DNA of 64,000 nucleotides from positions 7,192,001 to 7,256,000 of the forward strand of contig NZ_CP092497.1 in NCBI RefSeq assembly GCF_022479115.1, in the 5' to 3' direction. The position numbers and the translations under genes were made by a program. The notes beneath the pieces were generated by a model. It saw nothing but the letters and a program-made list of their open reading frames with translations, was not told the DNA's origin and did no database searches. Origin of the DNA: Amycolatopsis sp. EV170708-02-1 (GTDB lineage: Bacteria; Actinomycetota; Actinomycetes; Mycobacteriales; Pseudonocardiaceae). Positions 7,309 through 15,714 of the stretch are shown in pieces. Position 1 is the stretch's first letter. Every line of letters starts with the position of its first letter.

Positions 7309-8734
7309 ATCCAGGAAGCGAGCGGTCCCCGCGCGGATCCGGATCATGGGCTGGCTGCTGCTGCTCGTCGCCGTGGTGACGGTGTCGACCACGCTGGTCA
7401 CCTACAACCTGCTGCTGCGCGAGGTCGACAGCGACGTCAACGCCGCGCTCGAACAGGAGGCCGCCGAACTGGGCCAGGTGCTGGAAGAAGGCGTGGACCG
7501 CGCCACCGGGCAGCCGTTCCCGGACGTGCGGTCCGCGCTGTCGGCGCATCTGCGGCGCCAGTACGTCGACGACGACGAGGTGGTGCTGGCCTGGACGCCG
7601 TCGTCCGGGCCGATCCTGCAGGACCGCGAGGAACCGTTCCGGCTGGGCGAGAGCCCGGCGGTGCTGGACCCGATCCTCGCCGACCCGGCGCGCAGCGGCA
7701 CCGCGCGGACCCCCGCCGGGGAGATGCGCTGGATCCGCGTCGACGCGTCCGGCACCCGCGAGGGCGACCGGGGCTCCTTCGTCGTCGGCTATTTCGTGGA
7801 CCGCGACCGCGCGGAGATCGCCGCCACCGTGCGGACCCTGCTGTTCGTCGGGTTGCTCGGGCTGGTCCTGGCCGGGGCTGCGGCGTGGCTGGTCGCCGGG
7901 CAGATCCTCGCCCCGGTGCGGCTGGTGCGCCGCGCCGCCGCCGAGATCACCGAACACGACCTGACCCGCCGCATCCCGGTGGACGGCCGCGACGACGTCG
8001 CCGCGCTCGCCGAACAGTTCAACGCCATGCTCGACCGGCTCGATCTCGCGTTCGCCACCCAGCGGCGGTTCCTCGACGACGCCGGCCACGAGCTGCGGAC
8101 GCCCATCACGATCGTGCTCGGCCATCTCGAACTGCTCGACGACGACCCGGTCGCCCGGGCCGAGGCGATCCGGCTGTGCGTCGACGAACTGGACCGGATG
8201 AACCGCATCGTCGGCGATCTCCTGCTGCTGGCCAAGGCCGAGCAGCCCGACTTCGTCACCCTCGCGCCCACCGACGTCACCGAGCTGACCAGCGACCTTT
8301 ACGCCAAGGTCCGCACCATCGGCGATCGTCGCTGGCGGCTGGAGGCACTCGGCGAAGGCCAGGTGCCGCTCGACGAGCAGCGCACGACCCAGGCGGTGGT
8401 GCAGCTGGCCCAGAACGCCGTCCAGCACACCGAAGACGGCGACGAGATCCTGATCGGCTCGGCCGTGTCCGAGGACACCGTGTCGTTCTGGGTGGCCGAC
8501 CACGGTCCCGGGGTGCCGCAGGAGGACGCCGAGAAGATCTTCCAGCGGTTCAACCGGGGGCCGTCGGGCGGCCATCGGAGCGGGGCCGGGCTCGGGCTGG
8601 CGATCGTGCGCGCCATCGCCGAGGCCCAGCACGGGCTGGTGCGCCTGGAGTCGGCGCCGGGCCGCGGTGCCCGCTTCACCATCGAAATCCCTGTTCACGC
8701 CGTCGAAGGAGGCACGCCGTGGCCCGTATCCTGA
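7292..8734 (+). CDS. Membrane sensor histidine kinase
   Basis: A 480-residue kinase of the OmpR-partner class. It has a TM helix at about 18-38, an extracytoplasmic sensor of about 140 residues, a second TM at about 182-205, a HAMP linker (about 206-258), the HisKA box DDAGHELRTP with phosphoacceptor His about 266, then HATPase N, G1 (DHGPGVP, about 404) and G2 (GAGLGLAI, about 430) boxes. Translation starts at GTG 7292 within the end of the Pro-rich gene. The downstream response regulator overlaps by 16 bases. Kinase before regulator is the less common order. The signal is unknown. Confidence 0.93.
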   Translation: MPTTTESRKRAVPARIRIMGWLLLLVAVVTVSTTLVTYNLLLREVDSDVNAALEQEAAELGQVLEEGVDRATGQPFPDVRSALSAHLRRQYVDDDEVVLAWTPSSGPILQDREEPFRLGESPAVLDPILADPARSGTARTPAGEMRWIRVDASGTREGDRGSFVVGYFVDRDRAEIAATVRTLLFVGLLGLVLAGAAAWLVAGQILAPVRLVRRAAAEITEHDLTRRIPVDGRDDVAALAEQFNAMLDRLDLAFATQRRFLDDAGHELRTPITIVLGHLELLDDDPVARAEAIRLCVDELDRMNRIVGDLLLLAKAEQPDFVTLAPTDVTELTSDLYAKVRTIGDRRWRLEALGEGQVPLDEQRTTQAVVQLAQNAVQHTEDGDEILIGSAVSEDTVSFWVADHGPGVPQEDAEKIFQRFNRGPSGGHRSGAGLGLAIVRAIAEAQHGLVRLESAPGRGARFTIEIPVHAVEGGTPWPVS

Positions 8735-9396
8735 TCGCCGAGGACGAGGAGCGCATCGCCTCGTTCGTCCGCAAGGGGCTCATCGCCAACGGCTTCACCA
8801 CCACCGTCGTCGCGGACGGTGAGCAGGCCCTCCAGTACGCCCTCGGCGACGGCTACGACCTGCTGGTGCTCGACCTCGGCCTGCCGTCGCGCGACGGCCT
8901 GTCCGTGCTGCGGACGCTGCGCGAACACCACAACACCACCCCGGTGGTGATCCTCACCGCGCACGACTCGCCGCAGACCACCCTGGCCGGGCTGGAGGGC
9001 GGCGCCGACGACTACATGGCCAAACCGTTCCGCTTCGACGAGCTGCTGGCCAGGATCCGGCTCCGGCTGCGCCGCACCGAACTCGTCGCCGAGACCACCG
9101 TGCTGCACGCGGGCCCGCTGTCGCTGGATCTGCGGACGCGCCGCGCGGACGTCGACGGCGCCGGCGTCGACCTGACCTCGCGCGAGTTCGCCCTCCTGGA
9201 GCTGTTCATCCGCCACCAGGGCCAGGTGCTGACCCGCGAGCAGATCCTCTCCCACGTGTGGGGGTACGACTTCGATCCCGGCTCCAACATCGTCGACGTC
9301 TACGTCCGCACCCTGCGCCGCAAGATCGGGGCGGGCCACATCCGCACCGCGCGCGGCATGGGGTACGCGTTCGACCCCGGTCGCACATCACCTTGA
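8719..9396 (+). CDS. OmpR/PhoB-family response regulator
   Basis: A 225-residue regulator with a receiver domain (EDEER acid pocket, phosphorylatable Asp about 52 in LVLDLGLP, Thr/Lys in LTAHD and AKPF) and a C-terminal winged-helix Trans_reg_C domain (residues about 130-222, with SHVWGYDFDPGSNIVDVYVR). GTG 8719 lies inside the kinase end and has an AAGGAGG ribosome site. It is the partner of the adjacent kinase and is likely to bind the 11-bp direct repeat at 7024-7045. Confidence 0.94.
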   Translation: MARILIAEDEERIASFVRKGLIANGFTTTVVADGEQALQYALGDGYDLLVLDLGLPSRDGLSVLRTLREHHNTTPVVILTAHDSPQTTLAGLEGGADDYMAKPFRFDELLARIRLRLRRTELVAETTVLHAGPLSLDLRTRRADVDGAGVDLTSREFALLELFIRHQGQVLTREQILSHVWGYDFDPGSNIVDVYVRTLRRKIGAGHIRTARGMGYAFDPGRTSP

Positions 9397-9429
9397 CTCG
9401 CGCCGGGGCGCACCGGAGAGTGAACTCCG

Positions 9430-9562
9430 ACCCATGCGACGGCAGAGGGAGGAACCCGGTGAGAGTCCGGGGCGGTCCCGCCACTGTCACCCTCCCGGCA
9501 CGGGAGGGGAGCCAGGAACTCCGGCCGTCGCGACCACCCGACCCGGGGCGCGGACACCCCGA
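9430..9562 (+). promoter_or_regulatory. Cobalamin riboswitch upstream of cobN
   Basis: The conserved cobalamin aptamer core is present: GGAACCCGGTGAGAGTCCGG (9451-9470), GGTCCCGCCACTGT (9473-9486) and the B12 box GCCAGGAACTCC (9511-9522). A closing stem forms between GCGACGGC (9436-9443) and GCCGTCGC (9524-9531). A second hairpin CGGGG/CCCCG (9544-9548/9557-9561) follows and ends next to the cobN ribosome site GAGGA (9565-9569). Translational control, shutting off cobN when B12 is plentiful, is the usual mode in actinobacteria and fits this layout. Confidence 0.93.
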
Positions 9563-9574
9563 GTGAGGACTGCC

Positions 9575-12500
9575 GTGATCCTGCTTCTGTCCACTTCGGA
9601 CACCGACCTGCTCAGCGCCCGCTCCAGCGAGGCCGAGTACCGGCTGGCCAACCCGGCCCGCCTGGACCTCGCGGAGCTGCCCGCCCTGCTCGACGGCGCC
9701 AAGATCGTCGTCGTCCGGATCCTCGGCTCGGAACGCAGCTGGCAGGAGGGGCTCGACACGGTCCGCGCGAGCGGCGCGCACGTGGTGGTCCTCGGCGGCG
9801 AGCAGACGCCGGACGCGCAGCTCATGAAGCTGTCCACCGTCCCGGCGGGCACGGCGGCGGAGGCGCACGCGTACCTCGCGCAGGGCGGCCCGGCCAACCT
9901 CACCCAGCTGCACCGCTTCCTGAGCGACACGCTCCTTCTGACGGGTGACGGTTTCGAGCCGCCCGCTGTGCAGCCGCTGTGGGGTGTCCTGGAGCGCGAG
10001 CCGAAGAGCACCGAGGGCCCGGTCGTCGCGATCCTCTACTACCGCGCGCATCACCTGTCCGGGAACACCGAGTTCGTCCACGCCCTCTCCGACGCCGTCG
10101 AGGACGCCGGGGGCCGCGCGCTCCCGATCCACTGCGCCTCCCTGCGCACCCGCGAGCCGGAGATGATGGCCGAGCTGGCCAAGGCCGACGCGCTCCTGGT
10201 CACCGTGCTGGCGGCCGGCGGCACCCGGCCGTCGGAGGTCGGCGCGGGCGGGGACGACGAGGCGTGGGACGTCGCCGAGATGGCCGCGCTCGACATCCCG
10301 ATCCTGCAGGCACTGTGCCTCACCAGCGACCGCGAGACCTGGTCGGCCAACGACGACGGTCTGTCCCCGCTCGACGCGGGCAACCAGATGGCCGTCCCCG
10401 AATTCGACGGCCGCCTCATCACTGTCCCGTTCTCGTTCAAGGAGATCGACGACGACGGCCTCCCCAAGTACGTGCCGGACGCCGAGCGCGCGTCCCGCGT
10501 CGCGAAGATCGCGCTGGCCCACGCCCGGTTGCGCCACACTCCCCCGCCGGAGCGCCGTATCGCGCTGATGCTGTCCGCGTACCCGACGAAGCACTCCCGC
10601 GTCGGCAACGCCGTCGGCCTCGACACGCCCGCGTCCGCGATCGAACTGTTGCGCCGCATGCGTGACCAGGGCTACGACCTCGGCGAAGACCCCTTCCCCG
10701 GCGTCGTGCCGACCGGCACCGATCAGCCGGACGGCGACGCCCTGATCCACGCGCTCATCGCCGCGGGCGGTCAGGATCCGGAGTGGCTCACCGAGGAACA
10801 GCTGTCCGGCAACCCGATCCGCGTTCCCGCCGGCAAGTACCGCGAGTGGTTCGCCCAGCTTCCGGCGGAACTGCGCGAGGGCATGGAGGAGCACTGGGGG
10901 CCCGCTCCCGGCGAGCTCTATGTGGACAACGGGGACATCGTGCTGGCCTCGCTGCAGTCCGGCAACGTCGCCCTGATGATCCAGCCGCCACGCGGCTTCG
11001 GCGAGAACCCGGTGGCGATCTACCACAACCCGGACCTCCCGCCGAGCCACCACTACCTGGCCGCGTACCGCTGGCTGGAGGAGGAATTCGGCGCGCACGC
11101 CGTCGTCCACCTCGGCAAACACGGTTCGCTGGAATGGCTTCCCGGCAAGACCGCCGGTCTCTCCGACTCCTGCGCGCCGGACGCCGTGCTGGGCAATCTG
11201 CCGCTGATCTACCCGTTCCTGATCAACGACCCGGGTGAGGGCGCGCAGGCGAAACGGCGCGCGCACGCCACGATCGTCGACCACCTGATCCCGCCGATGG
11301 CCCGCGCCGAAAGCTACGGCGACATGGCCCGCCTGGAGCAGCTCCTCGACGAGCACGCCAACATCGCCGCGATGGACCCGGCGAAGCTGCCCGCGGTCCG
11401 CGCGCAGATCTGGACGCTGATCCAGGCCGCGAAACTGGACCACGACCTCGGTGTCGAGGAACGCCCGCACGACGCGGAGTTCGACGACTTCCTGCTGCAC
11501 ATCGACGGCTGGCTGTGCGAGGTCAAGGACGCCCAGATCCGCGACGGCCTGCACATCCTCGGCGCCGCGCCGGTGGGCGAGGCGCGGATCAACCTCGTGC
11601 TCGCCATGCTGCGCGCCCAGCAGATGTGGGGCGGCAAGCAGGGCGCGGTCCCCGGTCTGCGGTCCGCGTTGGGACTCAAGGAGAACAGCGACACCCCACT
11701 GTCCGAAGTGGACGCCATCGAGCAGACGGCCCGCTCGCTCGTCGAGGCGATGGAGGCCAGGGGCTGGTCCCCATCAGCGGTCGCCGAGGTCGTCGCCGAC
11801 GTGCCGGAACACCAGGAGGTCGCTCGCGTGCTGACCTTCGCCGCCACCGAGATCGTGCCGCGGCTGGCGGGCACCGGCGCCGAGATCGACGCCGTGCTCC
11901 ACGCGCTCGACGGCGGCTACATCCCGGCCGGGCCCAGCGGTTCTCCCCTGCGCGGCCTGATCAACGTGCTGCCGACCGGCCGCAACTTCTACACCGTCGA
12001 CCCGAAGGCCATCCCGAGCCGCCTCGCCTGGGAGACCGGGCAGGCGCTCGCGGACTCGCTTCTCCGCCGCTACAAAGAGGACACGGGTGACTGGCCGCGT
12101 TCGGTCGGCCTCTCGGTCTGGGGCACGTCGGCGATGCGCACGTCGGGCGACGACGCGGCGGAAGTCCTCGCCCTGCTGGGAGTCCAGCCCGTCTGGGACG
12201 AGGCTTCGCGGCGGGTCACCGGCATCGAGGCGATCCCGCTCGCCGAGCTCGGCCGTCCGCGGATCGACGTCACCGTGCGGATCAGCGGGTTCTTCCGCGA
12301 CGCCTTCCCGCACGTGATCACCCTGCTGGACGACGCCGTGCGCCTGGTGGCGAACCTCGACGAGCCGGACGAGCAGAACTTCGTGCGTGCCCACGCCCGC
12401 GCGGATCTCGCCGCGCACGGTGACGAACGCCGGGCCACCACGAGGATCTTCGGTTCCAAGCCGGGCGCGTACGGCGCGGGCCTGCTTCCGCTGATGGATT

Positions 12501-13156
12501 CCGGGAACTGGCGCGACGACAAGGATCTCGCCGAGGTCTACGCGGTCTGGGGCGGTTTCGCCTACGGCCGCGACCTCGACGGCAGGCCGGCGCGCGAGGA
12601 CATGGAGAACTCGTACAAGCGGATCGTGGTCGCGGCCAAGAACACCGACACCCGCGAACACGACATCGCCGACTCCGACGACTATTTCCAGTACCACGGC
12701 GGGATGATCGCGACGGTCCGCGCGCTGACCGGCACCGCGCCCGCGTCCTACGTCGGCGACAGCACCACCCCGGACGCCGTCCGCACCCGCACCCTCGGCG
12801 AGGAGACCGCGCGCGTCTTCCGCGCCCGCGTGGTCAACCCGCGCTGGCTGGCGGCGATGCGCAAGCACGGCTACAAGGGCGCTTTCGAGCTGGCGGCGAC
12901 CGTCGACTACCTGTTCGGTTTCGACGCCACCGCGGGCGTGGTCGGCGACTGGATGTACGAGAAGCTCACCGAGTCCTACGTGCTCGACGAGGTCAACCAG
13001 GAGTTCCTGCGCCAGGCCAACCCGTGGGCGTTGCGCGGCATCATCGAGCGGCTGAACGAGGCCGCCGATCGGGGGCTGTGGGCGGAACCGGACGCCGATC
13101 TTTTGGCTCAGCTGCGCGAGGTCTACTTGTCGCTGGAGGGGGATCTCGAATCCTGA
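9575..13156 (+). CDS. cobN: Cobaltochelatase large subunit CobN
   Basis: A 1193-residue protein, the usual length of aerobic CobN, the large subunit of the ATP-dependent CobNST complex that inserts cobalt into hydrogenobyrinic acid a,c-diamide in cobalamin synthesis. CobN/magnesium-chelatase-H landmarks include the HLGKHGSLEWLPGK motif (about residues 509-522), RNFYTVDP (about 804) and the C-terminal region ending near 1190. The frame is open further upstream through the riboswitch, but GTG 9575 has GAGGA 5 nt before it and gives the family N-terminus (VILLLSTSDTDLLSA). No cobS or cobT lies nearby. Expression is riboswitch-controlled. Confidence 0.96.
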   Translation: MILLLSTSDTDLLSARSSEAEYRLANPARLDLAELPALLDGAKIVVVRILGSERSWQEGLDTVRASGAHVVVLGGEQTPDAQLMKLSTVPAGTAAEAHAYLAQGGPANLTQLHRFLSDTLLLTGDGFEPPAVQPLWGVLEREPKSTEGPVVAILYYRAHHLSGNTEFVHALSDAVEDAGGRALPIHCASLRTREPEMMAELAKADALLVTVLAAGGTRPSEVGAGGDDEAWDVAEMAALDIPILQALCLTSDRETWSANDDGLSPLDAGNQMAVPEFDGRLITVPFSFKEIDDDGLPKYVPDAERASRVAKIALAHARLRHTPPPERRIALMLSAYPTKHSRVGNAVGLDTPASAIELLRRMRDQGYDLGEDPFPGVVPTGTDQPDGDALIHALIAAGGQDPEWLTEEQLSGNPIRVPAGKYREWFAQLPAELREGMEEHWGPAPGELYVDNGDIVLASLQSGNVALMIQPPRGFGENPVAIYHNPDLPPSHHYLAAYRWLEEEFGAHAVVHLGKHGSLEWLPGKTAGLSDSCAPDAVLGNLPLIYPFLINDPGEGAQAKRRAHATIVDHLIPPMARAESYGDMARLEQLLDEHANIAAMDPAKLPAVRAQIWTLIQAAKLDHDLGVEERPHDAEFDDFLLHIDGWLCEVKDAQIRDGLHILGAAPVGEARINLVLAMLRAQQMWGGKQGAVPGLRSALGLKENSDTPLSEVDAIEQTARSLVEAMEARGWSPSAVAEVVADVPEHQEVARVLTFAATEIVPRLAGTGAEIDAVLHALDGGYIPAGPSGSPLRGLINVLPTGRNFYTVDPKAIPSRLAWETGQALADSLLRRYKEDTGDWPRSVGLSVWGTSAMRTSGDDAAEVLALLGVQPVWDEASRRVTGIEAIPLAELGRPRIDVTVRISGFFRDAFPHVITLLDDAVRLVANLDEPDEQNFVRAHARADLAAHGDERRATTRIFGSKPGAYGAGLLPLMDSGNWRDDKDLAEVYAVWGGFAYGRDLDGRPAREDMENSYKRIVVAAKNTDTREHDIADSDDYFQYHGGMIATVRALTGTAPASYVGDSTTPDAVRTRTLGEETARVFRARVVNPRWLAAMRKHGYKGAFELAATVDYLFGFDATAGVVGDWMYEKLTESYVLDEVNQEFLRQANPWALRGIIERLNEAADRGLWAEPDADLLAQLREVYLSLEGDLES

Positions 13157-13263
13157 CATCACCCGCTGGAGCAGCCCCGTGGCACTCCCGGCGGTACCAC
13201 TGTCATATGCGCAGAACTTAGCGTGACAAGGGCGGTGGGATGGAAACGATCGGGAGGACAGCG

Positions 13264-13356
13264 ATGATCAAGCGTCTGTTGAAGGTCGTGCTTCGCCACG
13301 GTTGCTGCTCGGCGTGCACCGGTCTGGGCTGCGGCTGCTGCGACGCCTGCAAGTAG
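13264..13356 (+). CDS. Cysteine-rich 30-residue peptide
   Basis: A 30-codon gene with an ideal ribosome site GGGAGG 6 nt before ATG 13264. The product has a basic amphipathic N-terminus (MIKRLLKVVLRHG) and a C-terminal half with seven cysteines (CCSACTGLGCGCCDACK, Cys 14, 15, 18, 23, 25, 26, 29), a near-symmetric CCxxC...CxCCxxC pattern. It lies 107 bases after cobN on the same strand and ends one base before the stop of the convergent RibD-like gene. A metal-binding peptide (metallothionein-like, possibly cobalt-related) or a ribosomal peptide precursor are possibilities; neither is shown. An in-frame ATG at 13240 would add eight residues but has a poorer ribosome site. Confidence 0.65.
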   Translation: MIKRLLKVVLRHGCCSACTGLGCGCCDACK

Positions 13357-13357
13357 T

Positions 13358-14446
13358 TCAGAGGTGGACACCCGGGATATGGGTGTTCGCGCGGCGGACG
13401 TCGGCGGCGAGGGCGGGTACCTCGATCACCCGGCGTCCGGCCGCCTCCAGTGTCTCGGCGCCGACGCAGTCGACGAACACCGACGGCTCGCGCCAGGCGA
13501 AGACGACGCGCGGGATGCCGGCGTCGAGGATGAGCTGGGTGCAGCTTCGCGGATGTGACGTCCGCGAGCTGCACGGCTCCAGTGACGTGTACATCGTCGC
13601 CTCCGCCAGCCTCGGATCCCCGGGTTCGAGCTTGGCGAGGGCGGCTTCTTCGGCATGGTTGGCGGGATCGCCGTCGCCCGAGAAACCGGTGGAGAGCACT
13701 TCTCCGTCGGCGGCGGCGATGACCGCTCCGACACGGAAGGTGCGCGGCGGGCAGTTCTCGGCGAGCGCGATGGCCTCGCGCAGGTGCTGAATGTCCACAT
13801 CGGACGGTTCGGGCGTCGCGTGGTACTCCAGGACGGCGATGTCGCCCAGTCTCGTGCTTTCCACCAGAGTCAGCCCGCGCGGGAACGCGCCTGGCCCGAC
13901 GAAGCGCGGTGCGCGCTCATCGCCGACGAAGAACGGCGCGACGGCCAGATGCAGTTCGTCGACCAGGCCCTCGGTGAGGAACTGGGTGTGGATCGCGCCG
14001 CCGCCTTCGACCATGAGGCGCCGCACCCCGCGCGCGTAGAGATCCGCCAGCATTTCGCTTAGGCCGACCAGTTCGACGACGGTTGCCTTCACGCCCGTGA
14101 CGACGCCGGGCGGCGCGTAGACGAGCTTCTCCGTGTCGCCGACAGTGAAGAACTGCGCCGCCGGATCGAGTGACCCGCTCCGCGTGAGGGTGACCTTGAC
14201 CGGCTGTTCCGGACGGCCCGCCGCGACCCGTTCCGCGACGAGCTCCGCCGAGCGGACCAGCAAGCGAGGGTCGTCCGCGCGGATCGTGTTCGCGCCGACG
14301 AGGATCGCGTCCGACGCGGCGCGCAGCCCGTCCACCCTCGCCCAGTCCTCCTCGTTGGACAGCACCAGCCGGGTGTCGCTCGCGTCGTCGAGGTAGCCGT
14401 CGAGCGAGACCGCGGCGGACAGCAGGACATGAGGGCGTTCGATCAC
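13358..14446 (-). CDS. RibD-like reductase-deaminase fusion, swapped order
   Basis: This 362-residue protein has a RibD_C/DHFR-like reductase domain first (residues about 5-215; LSAAVSLDGYLDD, ILVGANTIRADDP, LMVEGGGAIHTQFL) and a cytidine-deaminase-fold domain second (about 220-362; Zn motifs NHAEE and EPCSSRTSHPRSC). In classical RibD the deaminase is N-terminal, so the order here is reversed. Both activities would be expected to act on pyrimidines of riboflavin or deazaflavin-like pathways, but no rib genes are nearby, so the substrate is unknown. GTG 14446 is chosen: a CATACT -10-like box lies 7 nt upstream and no ribosome site is seen, suggesting a leaderless mRNA. Confidence 0.8.
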   Translation of the reverse strand: MIERPHVLLSAAVSLDGYLDDASDTRLVLSNEEDWARVDGLRAASDAILVGANTIRADDPRLLVRSAELVAERVAAGRPEQPVKVTLTRSGSLDPAAQFFTVGDTEKLVYAPPGVVTGVKATVVELVGLSEMLADLYARGVRRLMVEGGGAIHTQFLTEGLVDELHLAVAPFFVGDERAPRFVGPGAFPRGLTLVESTRLGDIAVLEYHATPEPSDVDIQHLREAIALAENCPPRTFRVGAVIAAADGEVLSTGFSGDGDPANHAEEAALAKLEPGDPRLAEATMYTSLEPCSSRTSHPRSCTQLILDAGIPRVVFAWREPSVFVDCVGAETLEAAGRRVIEVPALAADVRRANTHIPGVHL

Positions 14447-14518
14447 GCCCGCCAGTATGCCCCCGCCGGTCGCGGGTCGCCGAGGCTGCACGGTGGGGCT
14501 TGCGGCAGGTCCTCAGTT

Positions 14519-15389
14519 GCCGGAAATCGGCAAGGGCTGGGCGGGGATCCCGGGCGTCCCGGTGTCGCGTCGGAGTCGGTGTGCCGGATTTCGGCGACGG
14601 TTGGCTACGGGGTCCGGGGAGCGGGCCGATGTCAGGTGATCGGGGGCGGCACCCGTGCTGTTGCCGGAATTCGGCGACAGCCGACCCGCCGGTCTCGGGG
14701 AACGACCCGAAGCCGCGAGACCAAGGCCGACACCTGGGATGTCGCCGGAATCCGGCGACGGTTGCCCAAGGGGCCGGGAACGACCCGCAGCTGCGCGGCC
14801 GAGATCGACACCGGTGTTGTTGCCGGAATCCGGCGACAGCCGACCCGCCGGTCTCGGGGAACGACCCGAAGCCACGAGACCAAGGCCGACACCTGGGATG
14901 TCGCCGGAATCCGGCGACGGTTGCCCAAGGGGCCGGGAACGACCCGCAGCTGCGCGGCCGAGATCGACACCCGTGCTTGTTGCCGGAATCCGGCGACAGC
15001 CGCCCCGCCGGTCTCGGGGAACGACCCGAAGCCACGAGATCAAGACCCACACCTGGGATGTCGCGGGATTTCGGCGACGGTTGGCCACGGGGTCCGGGGA
15101 GCGGGCCGATGTCAGGTGATCGGGGGCGACACCGGTGCTGTTGCCGAAATCCGGCGACAGCCGCCCCGCCGGCCCCGGGGAACGACCCGAAGCCGCGAGA
15201 CCAAGACCGACAGCTGGGCTGTCGCCGAAATCCGGCAACCACCACCCACCGCTCCCGCGAACCCACCCGAAGCCACGCGACCAAGACCCACACCCGTGCC
15301 ATCGCCGAAATCCGGCAACCACCACCCACGGAGCACCACCGACAGCGCAACAACGGTCGGCACACCGGCGACCATTACCGAAATCCGGC
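14519..15389. repeat. 12-unit array of ~80-bp direct repeats
   Basis: The divergent intergenic region between the RibD-like and ABC-F genes (14447-15714, nearly 1.3 kb) is largely an array. Each unit begins with a quasi-palindrome of the form GCCGRAWTYCGGC at 14519, 14583, 14663, 14744, 14822, 14903, 14982, 15063, 15143, 15224, 15304 and 15377. The spacing is 78-81 bp in the core. The bodies between heads fall into recurring types in the order C-A-B-A-B-A-C-A-D-D, so larger blocks were duplicated. All frames stay open through parts of the array, but the period is not a constant multiple of three, so a protein-coding origin is unlikely. From 15390 to 15648 nothing further is recognised. Confidence 0.85.
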
Positions 15390-15648
15390 AATGCAAAGGC
15401 AGCGTTCAAGAAAACCAGTCTGCGCACTGCCAGGCGCCAAGCGCACGGCCGAACATCGACGACCAGCTTCGCGCAGCCGTCCCCCTCGGCCTCCTCACGG
15501 TGCCGCGGCGGATCATCACCGCCCCGCTGTCAGGCCGGGACCAGCACCGTCGGACGCCGGTCCTACCGAGTTCGACCTGGCTCGCGAAAACCTGACGCTT
15601 CGTCGCCGGTCCCCGCGAAAACCGATCGCCACCCGGCAACCCGCGGGC

Positions 15649-15707
15649 TACCCTGTCGCGGTGATCTTCTGAGACGAACCTGCGCCCTCATCCACCTCCT
15701 TCGCAGG
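15649..15707 (+). promoter_or_regulatory. Promoter and leader of the ABC-F gene
   Basis: A TACCCT -10-type box (15649-15654) lies seven bases before a GTG ATC TTC TGA mini-reading frame at 15661-15672. A stem CCTGCG/CGCAGG (15679-15684/15702-15707) then overlaps the ribosome site AGGGAG of the ABC-F gene and holds an anti-Shine-Dalgarno-like CACCTCC in its loop. Translational control by leader folding is inferred, not shown. Confidence 0.45.
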
Positions 15708-15714
15708 GAGTCTC

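Noticed and set aside
9434..9574. N-terminal extension of CobN through the upstream region
   Set aside because: The sequence is a cobalamin riboswitch; GTG 9575 has its own ribosome site and gives the normal CobN N-terminus.
9206..11554. 782-codon minus-strand frame opposite cobN
   Set aside because: Antisense shadow of cobN and the response regulator; no recognisable fold or start signal.
14519..15389. Possible CRISPR array
   Set aside because: The short conserved heads (13-18 bp) are imperfect, and the 60-bp stretches between them recur as a few related types instead of being unique spacers; no cas genes are nearby.
13917..15427. Long open frames on both strands across the repeat array (300-480 codons)
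   Set aside because: They arise because an ~80-bp GC-rich repeat lacks stops in several frames. The repeat period shifts frame between units, and no ribosome site, family or consistent start is present.
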